Below, in pieces: positions 25,982-34,112 of a stretch of DNA of 64,000 nucleotides (positions within the stretch are counted from its first letter, which is position 1; the number at the start of each line of letters is the position of its first letter). The DNA lies in contig HF995248.1 of NCBI GenBank assembly GCA_000432915.1, positions 11,890 through 75,889 of the forward strand. Direction: 5' to 3'. Under the pieces are notes generated by a model. That model did not search any database and had not been told where the DNA came from. It saw nothing but the letters and a program-made list of their open reading frames with translations. This DNA comes from Firmicutes bacterium CAG:194. Its GTDB lineage: Bacteria > Bacillota > Clostridia > Lachnospirales > Lachnospiraceae. The translations under genes were made by a program, and so were the position numbers.

Positions 25982-26518
25982 ATGTTAATTAGATATACAG
26001 AAGAAAATGGGAAATACATTATCGATTGTTCTGCCGCGATATGGTCAACAGACAAAATTCATAATTATTACCAAGGGAGTGCTCCACAATTTGGTAATCT
26101 TAACTTTTTGAAGGATACAGATTGGGTTATTGAAAGTGATACGGCCATTTATCTTGTAGAATATAAAAATTCCAATATTTCTGATGCGGCTAAGCCAGAG
26201 GCTTTTAAGCCTGAAAAGGGAGAGACTATAAAGAAAGTTGCAGAAAAATATTTTGATACACTTCATTGTCTGATGCTGTTGAATAAGAATAAATCCAAAA
26301 AATATATTTATGTCGTAGAATACCCAGCAGGCAACTCAACCTCACGGCTGATGTTACGAAATAAACTAAAGGAATATTTACCGTTTAAATTACAGGCACA
26401 ATTGGCAGGTGGCAGAATAAAACTGATAGATGAGGTGCGTGTTGTGGATATTGCAGAATGGAATGCAGATGCTGAGTTGGGAAAATATCCGATTTTAGAG
26501 AAGGATGAAGCTGAATAG
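25982..26518 (+). CDS. PD-(D/E)XK-like nuclease, candidate defence module part B
   Basis: This 178-residue protein has no family I can name, but it contains a restriction-endonuclease-like core: NFLKDTDWVIESDTAIYLVEY then KN. D45 or D47, then E60-Y61-K62, match the D-(x)n-[E/D]-x-K metal-binding pattern on adjacent strands. Later KKYIYVVEYPAGN and a basic stretch (MLRNKLKEYLPFK) follow. It starts eight bases after the ATPase stop with AGGATAA before ATG, and a perfect terminator follows, so the pair forms one transcript. The ATPase would sense or translocate, and this protein would cut nucleic acid. That role is inferred. Confidence 0.62.
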   Translation: MLIRYTEENGKYIIDCSAAIWSTDKIHNYYQGSAPQFGNLNFLKDTDWVIESDTAIYLVEYKNSNISDAAKPEAFKPEKGETIKKVAEKYFDTLHCLMLLNKNKSKKYIYVVEYPAGNSTSRLMLRNKLKEYLPFKLQAQLAGGRIKLIDEVRVVDIAEWNADAELGKYPILEKDEAE

Positions 26519-26550
26519 TTCTATGTAAATAAAAAATAATGACATTGAGA

Positions 26551-26590
26551 ATGCTTTGGAAGCATGATATACTACTTCCAAAGCATATTT
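26551..26590 (+). terminator. Intrinsic terminator after the ATPase-nuclease pair
   Basis: ATGCTTTGGAAG (26551-26562) pairs perfectly with CTTCCAAAGCAT (26575-26586) around a 12-base loop, followed by ATTTTCTTTT. It starts 32 bases after the nuclease stop. The perfect 12-bp stem could also serve as a bidirectional terminator. Confidence 0.82.
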
Positions 26591-26722
26591 TCTTTTATCA
26601 GGTCTATCGGGCAAAGAGGCAACAACTGATTTGCGCATTCTTGCTCAATATCTAACGCATATCTTATTTCAGAAAATCCATGCTTTATTTCATAACTATT
26701 TAATAAAGCGGGAGTTTCGAAA

Positions 26723-27049
26723 TGGGCGGGTATATTCAAGGCAGAGACTCTGGAAGAACTTGAGCAGTTAGCAAGAGGCGAGGAGGTATTTGAGAATATG
26801 GTAGTGACAATGAAAAAACTGAGTGAAGATGAAAAAATCCGTATGCAGTGTGAAGCAAGGGAAGACTATGAGAGATGCCTTCTTACGGAATATAATGCCG
26901 GAAAACGGGAAGGGATAGAACTTGAACGGGAGAATACAGAAAAGGAGCGGCAAAGAGCAGATGATGCAGTGCAAAGAGCAAATGATGCAGTTAAAAGAGC
27001 TGCTGAGTTGGAGGCCGAGGTAAAAAGACTGCAGGAGCTATTGCAATAA
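26723..27049 (+). pseudogene. C-terminal remnant of an Rpn-family recombination-promoting nuclease (PDDEXK transposase)
   Basis: From 26723 the frame reads WAGIFKAETLEELEQLA, then VVTMKKLSEDEKIRMQCEAR, YERCLLTEYNAGKREGIE and a coiled tail with repeated RANDAV units and AAELEAEVKRLQELL. This is the C-terminal part of Rpn/PD-(D/E)XK transposase proteins that are abundant in Lachnospiraceae. The catalytic N-terminal domain (usually over 200 residues) is missing. Bases 26590-26720 carry only scraps with stops in every frame. An inner ATG at 26798 could give an 83-residue coiled protein, but I think the gene is dead. Confidence 0.72.
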
Positions 27050-27052
27050 CTG

Positions 27053-27805
27053 ATGAACCGAACAAGAATCAAGCAAACATTTGCAGAGTATACAAATAAA
27101 TATAATGCATCTGATCCGAAGATCAGGCTAAAGATCGACCATACGTATCGTGTGGCGGCACTTGCGGAGCGCATTGCCCGAACAGTTACGGATATACCCA
27201 TTGACAGGGATCTTGCGTGGACAATGGGGATGCTCCATGACATAGGCCGTTTTGAACAGGTGAAAAGATATGGCACTTTTGTGGATAGTGAGTCGATAGA
27301 TCATGCAGAGTTGGGGATAACGATCCTGTTTGAGGAGGGGCTTCTTACACAATTCGGAGATTTTACACCGGAGGAACAGGAACTTCTCAAAGTCAGCATT
27401 GAAAATCATAACAAATACAGAATTCCAGAAGGTATGTCTGCGGAGAAAACTGCATATTGCAATATATTGCGTGATGCAGATAAGATCGATATTTTCCGGG
27501 TAAATTGTGATACACCGCTTGAAGATATTTATAATGTATCGACTGCGGAACTGAAACAGGCAGCAGTATCGGATTTGGTGAAAAAATGCTTTATGGAGAA
27601 GCACACGGTGCTTCGCAGCCTGAAGCATACGCCGGTTGACAATCTGGTAGGACATGTTTGTCTGGTATTTGAACTGGTTTACCCGATCAGTATACAGATT
27701 GCAAAGGAACAGGGATATGTGGACAAGCTGATGCGGTTCGCGTCGGACAATCCGGATACGAATGCATGGCTTTCTCATATGCGGAAGCATTTATGGAGCA
27801 GTTGA
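27053..27805 (+). CDS. HD-domain phosphohydrolase
   Basis: This 250-residue protein is an HD hydrolase: LKIDHTYRVAALAERIA (first His), MGMLHDIGRFEQVKRYGTF (HD pair, about residues 62-80), DHAELGITILFEEGL and ILRDADKIDIFRVN (last Asp) complete the metal site. HD enzymes remove phosphate from nucleotides or act as phosphodiesterases; the substrate of this subgroup is not known to me. The start lies four bases after the Rpn remnant stop, with AGGAGC about 14 bases upstream inside that remnant. This gene marks the return to more GC-rich sequence and normal gene spacing. Confidence 0.78.
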   Translation: MNRTRIKQTFAEYTNKYNASDPKIRLKIDHTYRVAALAERIARTVTDIPIDRDLAWTMGMLHDIGRFEQVKRYGTFVDSESIDHAELGITILFEEGLLTQFGDFTPEEQELLKVSIENHNKYRIPEGMSAEKTAYCNILRDADKIDIFRVNCDTPLEDIYNVSTAELKQAAVSDLVKKCFMEKHTVLRSLKHTPVDNLVGHVCLVFELVYPISIQIAKEQGYVDKLMRFASDNPDTNAWLSHMRKHLWSS

Positions 27806-27844
27806 TTGGAAAACTGGTGTGTTTCGCGTGGAGCATGGAAATAG

Positions 27845-27873
27845 TTGTCCGTTTGCCCTATCCGTGTTAAACT
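27845..27873 (+). promoter_or_regulatory. Likely promoter of manC
   Basis: TTGTCC, 17 bases, then TAAACT, ending about 32 bases before the manC start. Spacing is ideal; both hexamers are one or two bases off consensus. It lies in the gap after the HD hydrolase. Confidence 0.45.
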
Positions 27874-27905
27874 AATTGTATTTATACAAGGGAACAGGAA
27901 AAACA

Positions 27906-29222
27906 ATGAACATTGTATTATTATCAGGCGGATCAGGGAAGCGCCTGTGGCCGCTTTCCAATGATGTGAGAAGCAAACAGTTTATAAAAATATTTAAGAA
28001 AAAGGACGGCTCTTATGAGTCTATGGTGCAGCGTGTTTATCGGCAGATCAAGACGGTAGATGCGGATGCAACCGTCACGATTGCAACCTCCAAGACACAG
28101 GTTTCGGCGATCCATAACCAGCTTGGGGATGGCGTGGGGATTTCCATAGAGCCATGCAGAAGAGATACTTTTCCGGCGATTGCGTTAGCGACAGCTTATC
28201 TTGTCGATGAAATGAAAGTCAGCCCGGAGGAATCGGTGGTAGTCTGCCCGGTTGATCCCTATGTGGAGGATGACTATTTTGCTGCATTGAAAGATCTGTC
28301 TGAGCAGGCAGACAAGGGTGAGGCAAATCTGGTACTGATGGGAATTGAACCGACTTATCCGAGTGAAAAATATGGATATATCATTCCGAAGACGGCAGAT
28401 CATACATCTATGGTTGAGACCTTTAAGGAAAAGCCAACGGCAGATGTGGCAGAGGAATATATAAAGCGCGGTGCACTCTGGAATGGCGGTGTTTTTGCCT
28501 ATAAATTAAAATATGTACTTGAGAAAGCACATGAACTGATTAAATTTACAGATTATCAGGATTTATTTGATAAATATGAGACGTTGACAAAAATTTCTTT
28601 TGATTATGCGGTTGTAGAGAAAGAGGATAAGATCCAGGTGCAGCGTTTTGCCGGACAGTGGAAGGATCTCGGTACATGGAACACACTGACAGAGGCGATG
28701 GAAGAATCTGTTGTCGGAAAAGGTGTCTTGAATGAGACCTGTTCAGATGTGCATATCGTCAATGAGATGGATGTGCCTGTGCTTGCGATGGGACTGCATG
28801 ATGTGGTTATTTCTGCTTCGCCGGATGGTATTCTGGTATCCGATAAAGAGCAGAGCAGCTATATCAAGCCTTACGTGGATAAATTTGAACAGCAGATCAT
28901 GTTTGCGGAAAAATCATGGGGAAGCTTCCGGGTATTGGATGTGGAAGGAACTTCCATGACGATCAAGGTAACTCTGAATCCGGGGCATAGCATGAATTAT
29001 CACAGTCACAAAAACCGGGATGAAGTCTGGGTGGTTATTTCCGGAAACGGCAGAACGGTTGTAGACGGATTTGAGCAGGCGGTAAAAGCGGGCGATGTGA
29101 TCACAATGTCTGCAGGCTGTCGTCATACGGTGTTTGCGGATACAGAGCTGCGTCTCGTGGAGATCCAGCTTGGCAAGGATATCAATGTGCATGATAAACA
29201 GAAATTTGAGCTGGAAATCTGA
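27906..29222 (+). CDS. manC: Mannose-1-phosphate guanylyltransferase (ManC type, cupin C-terminus)
   Basis: This 438-residue enzyme makes GDP-mannose from GTP and mannose 1-phosphate. It has LLSGGSGKRLWPLSNDVRSKQ (GSGKRLWP, residues 9-16), VVCPVDPYVEDDYF, FKEKPTADVAEEY and GALWNGGVFAYK. The C-terminal cupin region (SMNYHSHKNRDEVWVVISG, AGCRHTVFADTELRLVEIQLG) matches the mannose-6-phosphate isomerase part of type II enzymes. The frame is open further upstream, to 27876, but ATG at 27906 gives the conserved N-terminus. The product can feed Gmd and Fcl encoded 1-3 kb downstream. It converges on the araC gene with no gap. Confidence 0.92.
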   Translation: MNIVLLSGGSGKRLWPLSNDVRSKQFIKIFKKKDGSYESMVQRVYRQIKTVDADATVTIATSKTQVSAIHNQLGDGVGISIEPCRRDTFPAIALATAYLVDEMKVSPEESVVVCPVDPYVEDDYFAALKDLSEQADKGEANLVLMGIEPTYPSEKYGYIIPKTADHTSMVETFKEKPTADVAEEYIKRGALWNGGVFAYKLKYVLEKAHELIKFTDYQDLFDKYETLTKISFDYAVVEKEDKIQVQRFAGQWKDLGTWNTLTEAMEESVVGKGVLNETCSDVHIVNEMDVPVLAMGLHDVVISASPDGILVSDKEQSSYIKPYVDKFEQQIMFAEKSWGSFRVLDVEGTSMTIKVTLNPGHSMNYHSHKNRDEVWVVISGNGRTVVDGFEQAVKAGDVITMSAGCRHTVFADTELRLVEIQLGKDINVHDKQKFELEI

Positions 29223-30089
29223 TCATGTTCCCCACATCCTCCGGTATTCACTGATGCTGCAGCCCTCCACCTTTTTAAAGACGCGGCTGAAGTAGTACAG
29301 CTCGTGAAAACCGACCTCAGCACCGATCTCTTCGGCGGATTTGCCGGAAAAGCGCAGTTCCCGCTTGGCATGGGTGATGCGGACATTTAAAAGGTAATTG
29401 TTGATGGTAACACCAAATTGTTCTTTGAAAATTCTGGTGAGATAATATTTGTTGATGAAGTATCGTTCGGCGAGATCGTCGAGCGATATTTTTTGCGCAT
29501 AATTCTGGTCAAGATACTCCCGGACATGCCACAGGCTGGTACGTTTGGTATGTGCAGGCATACTGTCCGGATGCCAGCTATCCTCCATCAACAGGGTTAA
29601 CAGGGCAGAAAGCCCTTCGTTGATCTGCATATCCCGGACATAAGAATTGCCGGATACTATGCTGTAAAGATGGTTAAAACAGTCCTCATAAAGAGAAAAT
29701 GCATTTGCATGAAAGGCGGGCAGACCGCCGCGTTCCTTATACTTCTGGTAGATACCATCGATCGAGGGACCGTTAAAATGCACCCAGGAAAGACTCCAGA
29801 GATCATCCTTTGTTTCGTGAAAATAGGCGGATCTGCAGTCGATAAAGACACAATCGCCTACACCGAGCGGATAAGTATTATGTGCATAATGCAGCTCGCC
29901 GGAGCCGGATCGTACCATAAAAAAGAGATAGGAATCCAGATCTTCGCGTTTGCTGACATGCGGTTTTTGTGCCTGCAAGGTGCCAATTTCCTGTATGTGT
30001 AAAAGGGAAGTTTTGGCAAACTCTGAGGGAGTATAAATGATCCGGGTCGTATTGACGAGATCACCGTGAAATAATGCCTGATGCTTCAT
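29223..30089 (-). CDS. AraC-family transcriptional regulator
   Basis: A 288-residue AraC/XylS regulator with an N-terminal cupin sensor (SGELHYAHNTYPLGVGDCVF then HETKDDLWSLSWVHF) and a C-terminal double HTH (ISLDDLAERYFINKYYLTRI then FGVTINNYLLNVRI, EEIGAEVGFHELYYFSRVFK). Family members with this sensor usually answer sugars. I chose ATG at 30089, seven bases after GGAG, over a longer frame with 24 extra hydrophobic residues. It is divergent from gmd-fcl, and two 12-base direct repeats lie between them, so it likely controls both itself and gmd-fcl. The effector is unknown. Confidence 0.88.
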   Translation of the reverse strand: MKHQALFHGDLVNTTRIIYTPSEFAKTSLLHIQEIGTLQAQKPHVSKREDLDSYLFFMVRSGSGELHYAHNTYPLGVGDCVFIDCRSAYFHETKDDLWSLSWVHFNGPSIDGIYQKYKERGGLPAFHANAFSLYEDCFNHLYSIVSGNSYVRDMQINEGLSALLTLLMEDSWHPDSMPAHTKRTSLWHVREYLDQNYAQKISLDDLAERYFINKYYLTRIFKEQFGVTINNYLLNVRITHAKRELRFSGKSAEEIGAEVGFHELYYFSRVFKKVEGCSISEYRRMWGT

Positions 30090-30122
30090 GAAAAAACTCC
30101 GTTTCTGTAAGATCTTTTCTAT

Positions 30123-30151
30123 ATAGTATAGAAATTCAAAATAAAAGTCAA
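30123..30151 (-). promoter_or_regulatory. Promoter of the araC-type gene
   Basis: On the minus strand TTGACT, 17 bases, then TACTAT. Both hexamers are close to consensus. The -35 overlaps the first candidate AraC half-site, which suggests negative autoregulation. Confidence 0.65.
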
Positions 30152-30179
30152 TATAATGCAACTGAATGTCAATACAATG
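30147..30179 (+). promoter_or_regulatory. Candidate AraC-type operator: two direct repeats 21 bases apart
   Basis: GTCAATATAATG (30147-30158) and GTCAATACAATG (30168-30179) differ at one base, and their starts are 21 bases apart, two helical turns, which is the usual AraC-family spacing. On the gmd side a TATAAT (30208-30213) has no matching -35, as expected of an activator-dependent promoter. Confidence 0.5.
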
Positions 30180-30264
30180 AATGGATAAGGCAGAAACATG
30201 GGTATATTATAATAAACAGAAAATAGCAATATCGTCATATAGAATAGAAAAAGGAGAAGGAACT

Positions 30265-31356
30265 ATGGCAAAAAAAGCACTTATCACAGGTGTGACCGGA
30301 CAGGACGGCTCTTATTTAGCAGAGTTTTTATTGGAAAAGGGTTATGAGGTATACGGTATGATCCGTAGATCTTCCGTGGATTTCAGGGAACGTATTGCCC
30401 ATCTGGAAGGAACACCGCATTTTCATTTGAAATTTGGAGATCTTGGAGATTCCATCAGCCTTGTAAAGCTGATCGGAGAGATCAGACCGGATGAAATCTA
30501 CAATCTGGCAGCACAGTCCCATGTGCAGGTCAGCTTCGATGTTCCGGAATATACAGCCGATGTGGTAGCAACAGGTGTCCTCAGAGTACTTGAAGCAGTC
30601 CGTGTCTGCGGTCTCGAAAAGACCTGCCGTATTTATCAGGCTTCCACTTCAGAGCTTTACGGAAAAGTAGAAGAGGTTCCCCAGAAAGAGACAACACCGT
30701 TCCATCCGTATTCTCCATATGCAGTTGCAAAGCAGTATGGCTACTGGATCGTAAAAGAGTACAGAGAAGCCTATGATATGTTCTGCTGCTCCGGTATTTT
30801 ATTTAACCATGAAAGCGAACGCCGTGGTGAAACTTTTGTAACAAGAAAGATCACATTGGCTGCGGCGAGAATTGCACAGGGTAAACAGGATAAGTTGTAT
30901 TTAGGTAACCTTGACAGTCTGCGTGACTGGGGATATGCAAAGGATTATGTGGAATGTATGTGGCTGATCCTGCAGCATGATAAGCCGGAAGATTTCGTGA
31001 TCGCAACAGGTGTACAGCATTCTGTCAGAGAGTTCGCAACACTTGCTTTCCATCATGCAGGTATTGAAGTGGAATGGCAGGGAAGCGGAATGGACGAAAA
31101 GGGTATTAATAAAGCCAATGGCAAAGTGATCGTTGAAGTCAGCCCTGATTTCTACCGCCCGACTGATGTAGTAAATCTCTGGGGAGATCCGACCAAGGCG
31201 AAGACAGAGCTTGGCTGGAATCCGACCAAGACAAGCTTTGAAGAGCTTGTAGCGCTTATGACAAAACATGATATGGAAAAGGTTGCTGTGGAAAGAGCAG
31301 AAGAGCACATCAAGACAAATCTGGAAGAATATCTGGAGAAGGGCGTTGTGAAGTAA
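30265..31356 (+). CDS. gmd: GDP-mannose 4,6-dehydratase
   Basis: The 363-residue enzyme turns GDP-mannose into GDP-4-keto-6-deoxymannose. It has [20 protein letters not shown] (GxxGxxG at the N-terminus), [28 protein letters not shown], the [20 protein letters not shown] catalytic Tyr/Lys, and [17 protein letters not shown], the family's diagnostic segment. The frame is open further upstream, to 30181, but ATG at 30265 follows AAGGAGAAGG and gives the standard start. Fcl follows, so the pair makes GDP-L-fucose. In principle it might also act on GDP-heptose made in region 1, to give a 6-deoxy-heptose; this is speculative. Confidence 0.93.
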   Translation: MAKKALITGVTGQDGSYLAEFLLEKGYEVYGMIRRSSVDFRERIAHLEGTPHFHLKFGDLGDSISLVKLIGEIRPDEIYNLAAQSHVQVSFDVPEYTADVVATGVLRVLEAVRVCGLEKTCRIYQASTSELYGKVEEVPQKETTPFHPYSPYAVAKQYGYWIVKEYREAYDMFCCSGILFNHESERRGETFVTRKITLAAARIAQGKQDKLYLGNLDSLRDWGYAKDYVECMWLILQHDKPEDFVIATGVQHSVREFATLAFHHAGIEVEWQGSGMDEKGINKANGKVIVEVSPDFYRPTDVVNLWGDPTKAKTELGWNPTKTSFEELVALMTKHDMEKVAVERAEEHIKTNLEEYLEKGVVK

Positions 31357-31454
31357 GACGGTGCTTACTGCCGGCTGCAGAAGCTGCCGTGATATGACAG
31401 GCAGGCTCAGATTTTGAATAAGACGATAAATGATAGAGAAAGAAGTGTACCAAA

Positions 31455-32399
31455 ATGATGGAAAAAGACGCAAAAATATATGTTGCAGGCCACAGAGGGA
31501 TGGTTGGCTCTGCGATCGTAAGAGAACTGGAAAGACAGGGCTATCACAATATTGTAACAAGAACCCATAAGGAACTGGATCTGACAAGACAGGATGCTGT
31601 AGAGGAATTTTTTGCGCAGGAAAAACCGGAATATGTGTTCCTGGCAGCAGCCAAGGTGGGCGGAATCGTGGCAAACCAGAATGCGCTGGCTGACTTTATG
31701 TATGATAATATGATCCTGGAGATGAATGCGATTCACAGTGCATGGAAGAACGGCTGTAAGAAGCTGGAATTCCTTGGATCTTCCTGCATTTATCCGCGTA
31801 TGGCACCACAGCCGATGAAGGAAAGCTGCCTTTTGACTTCAGAGCTGGAGAAGACAAATGAAGCATATGCGCTTGCGAAGATCTCCGGTCTGAAATATTG
31901 TGAATTTTTAAATAAACAGTATGGAACAGATTATATTTCCGTAATGCCGACCAATCTGTACGGTCCAAATGATAACTATCACCCAACACATTCCCATGTA
32001 CTGCCGGCGCTGATCCGCAGATTCCATGAGGCAAAAGAGGCAGGACTTAAGGAAGTAACGTGCTGGGGAGACGGTTCACCATTGCGCGAGTTCTTATACG
32101 TGGATGATCTGGCTAACCTTTGTGTGTTCCTGATGAACAACTACAGCGGAGATGAGACAGTCAACGCCGGAACAGGTAAGGAACTGACGATCAAAGAGCT
32201 GACAGAGCTTGTGGCAAAGGTGGTAGGATTTACGGGAGAGATCAAGTGGGATACGAGTAAGCCAAACGGAACACCGAGAAAGCTTCTGGATGTTTCAAAG
32301 GCTGAAAGCCTTGGCTGGAAATACAAGACAGAGCTGGAAGACGGTATCAGACTTGCCTATGAAGACTTCCTGCACAATCCGATGCGTGCGGAGCGGTAA
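31455..32399 (+). CDS. fcl: GDP-L-fucose synthase
   Basis: The 314-residue epimerase/reductase changes GDP-4-keto-6-deoxymannose to GDP-L-fucose. It has [20 protein letters not shown] (GHRGMVGSA), [34 protein letters not shown] (catalytic Ser and the CIYP motif), [18 protein letters not shown] (Tyr/Lys) and [13 protein letters not shown]. These are all as in WcaG/Fcl. It starts 98 bases after gmd, with only a weak ribosome site (AGAAAGAAG). The ATG at 31458 is an equal alternative. Confidence 0.92.
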   Translation: MMEKDAKIYVAGHRGMVGSAIVRELERQGYHNIVTRTHKELDLTRQDAVEEFFAQEKPEYVFLAAAKVGGIVANQNALADFMYDNMILEMNAIHSAWKNGCKKLEFLGSSCIYPRMAPQPMKESCLLTSELEKTNEAYALAKISGLKYCEFLNKQYGTDYISVMPTNLYGPNDNYHPTHSHVLPALIRRFHEAKEAGLKEVTCWGDGSPLREFLYVDDLANLCVFLMNNYSGDETVNAGTGKELTIKELTELVAKVVGFTGEIKWDTSKPNGTPRKLLDVSKAESLGWKYKTELEDGIRLAYEDFLHNPMRAER

Positions 32400-32453
32400 A
32401 CCATAATAGCTGACGTATGGCAGAATCAGAAATCAAAAAGGAAGAAATAATTT

Positions 32454-33167
32454 ATGTTAGAACTGAAAAATATATGTTATGAAGTAGAAGATAACAAAGA
32501 GATCATCCGGGATATCAGCCTGCAGATCGAGGATCATTTTGTAGCGATTACCGGACCGAACGGTGGAGGTAAGTCAACGCTTGCAAAGATCATTGCGGGA
32601 ATTGTGACACCGACAAGCGGTCAGATCCTGTTGGATGGAGAGGATATCACAGGATTGAATATCACAGAGCGTGCCAATAAGGGCATCAGCTTTGCATTCC
32701 AGCAGCCGGTGCATTTTAAAGGACTGACAGTCCGTGATCTTATTACGATTGCAGCGGGGAAAAAGCTGAGTGTCAATGAGATCTGCGATATTTTGTCGGA
32801 AGTGGGGCTTTGCGCGCGGGAATATATTGACCGCGAGATCAACAGCAGTCTTTCCGGCGGGGAACTGAAGCGTATTGAGATCGCCATGATCACGGCAAGA
32901 GGAACAAAGCTTTCCATCTTTGATGAGCCGGAAGCAGGTATTGATCTCTGGAGCTTCAACAGCCTGATCCGTGTTTTCGAAAAGATGCGGGATGAGATTC
33001 AGGGAACGATCCTGATCATTTCCCATCAGGAACGTATTCTGGATATTGCGGAGAAGATCATTGTGATTGCGGATGGACAATTAAAAAAGATTGGTACAAA
33101 GCAGGAAGTACTGCCTGAGCTTCTCGGAACGGCAAAGGCGTGTCAGACACTGACAGAGAAGTTGTAG
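32454..33167 (+). CDS. sufC: Fe-S cluster assembly ATPase SufC (SmsC-like)
   Basis: This 237-residue ABC ATPase has Walker A GPNGGGKST (about residues 35-43), the SufC-type Q-loop, signature SSLSGGELKRIEIAM and Walker B KLSIFDEPEAGIDLWSF (the usual SufC form is DEPDSGLD, here EPEAGID). SufC drives Fe-S scaffold reshaping in complex with SufB/SufD. Here it pairs with one SufB/D-type gene 11 bp later; SufS, SufU and a second scaffold are not adjacent. This is like the two-gene SMS form reported in anaerobes and archaea. AGGAAG precedes the ATG. Confidence 0.88.
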   Translation: MLELKNICYEVEDNKEIIRDISLQIEDHFVAITGPNGGGKSTLAKIIAGIVTPTSGQILLDGEDITGLNITERANKGISFAFQQPVHFKGLTVRDLITIAAGKKLSVNEICDILSEVGLCAREYIDREINSSLSGGELKRIEIAMITARGTKLSIFDEPEAGIDLWSFNSLIRVFEKMRDEIQGTILIISHQERILDIAEKIIVIADGQLKKIGTKQEVLPELLGTAKACQTLTEKL

Positions 33168-33178
33168 GAGGTAGAACC

Positions 33179-34096
33179 ATGGACTTAATACAGAAAAATT
33201 TACTCGAGCAGGTTGCCGGACTGCATGAAATTCCGGAAGGTGCTTATAATATCCGTGCCAACGGACAGAAAATGGCAAGAAACACAACCGCCAATATTGA
33301 TATTGTGTCCAAGACAGACAAAGATGGAATCGACATTATCATAAAGCCGGGAACGGTCAATGAAAGTGTACATATTCCGGTGCTCCTGTCGCAGAGCGGT
33401 CTGCAGGAATGTGTTTACAATGATTTTTATATAGGGGAAGGCGCAGATGTTACGATTGTGGCAGGCTGTGGAATCCACAACTGCGGCGTGGACACATCGC
33501 TTCATGCAGGGATACATACCTTCTATCTGGAAAAGGGTGCGCATGTCCGTTATATTGAACGCCACTACGGAGAAGGTGACGGTAACGGCGAAAATATCAT
33601 GAATCCGCAGACAATCGTGCATATGCAGGAAGGTTCTTACATGGAAATGGAGACAACCCAGATCAAGGGGATCGATTCCACAGAGCGTATCACGCGTGCG
33701 GATATGGCAGAAAATGCAACACTGGAGATTCGTGAGAAGATCATGACACATGGCAGGCAGTATGCAAAAACTGACTTTGTGGTGGATATGAACGGAGACG
33801 GCTGCAGCTGCAATCTGGTATCACGTTCTGTTGCCAAAGGGCATTCCAAACAGGAATTTTTCTCTGTAATGAATGGAAATGCTGCCTGTGCGGGACACAG
33901 CGAATGTGACGGTATCATTATGGAGAATGGTGTGGTGTCTGCAAGCCCGCAGCTTACTGCCAACAATATTGAGGCAAACCTGATCCACGAAGCGGCAATC
34001 GGTAAAATTGCCGGAGAACAACTGATCAAGCTCATGACACTCGGACTGACAGAAAAAGAAGCTGAGGAGCAGATCATTAACGGATTTCTAAAATAA
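33179..34096 (+). CDS. SufB/SufD-family Fe-S scaffold (SmsB-like)
   Basis: This 305-residue protein matches the SufBD core: a right-handed beta-helix rich in short strands (VTIVAGCGIHNCGVD, HTFYLEKGAHVRYIERHYG, YMEMETTQIKGIDSTERIT), and the C-terminal helical part (ANLIHEAAIGKIAGEQLIKL, TEKEAEEQIINGFL), which binds SufC. ATG at 33179 follows GGAGGT by seven bases; the frame is open further upstream, to 33140, inside sufC. It is much shorter than E. coli SufB (495) or SufD (423). Cys residues such as C in AGCGIHNCG may hold the cluster. Confidence 0.86.
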   Translation: MDLIQKNLLEQVAGLHEIPEGAYNIRANGQKMARNTTANIDIVSKTDKDGIDIIIKPGTVNESVHIPVLLSQSGLQECVYNDFYIGEGADVTIVAGCGIHNCGVDTSLHAGIHTFYLEKGAHVRYIERHYGEGDGNGENIMNPQTIVHMQEGSYMEMETTQIKGIDSTERITRADMAENATLEIREKIMTHGRQYAKTDFVVDMNGDGCSCNLVSRSVAKGHSKQEFFSVMNGNAACAGHSECDGIIMENGVVSASPQLTANNIEANLIHEAAIGKIAGEQLIKLMTLGLTEKEAEEQIINGFLK

Positions 34097-34112
34097 GAAA
34101 CAGAGGGTACCT

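Noticed and set aside
24939..26518. Calling the ATPase pair PARIS, Septu, Gabija or an OLD nuclease
   Set aside because: The partner shows no DUF4435/TOPRIM, HNH or helicase motif, and the ATPase lacks a TOPRIM domain.
27128..27790. 220-codon minus-strand frame over the HD hydrolase
   Set aside because: The + strand frame has all HD motifs; the mirror has none.
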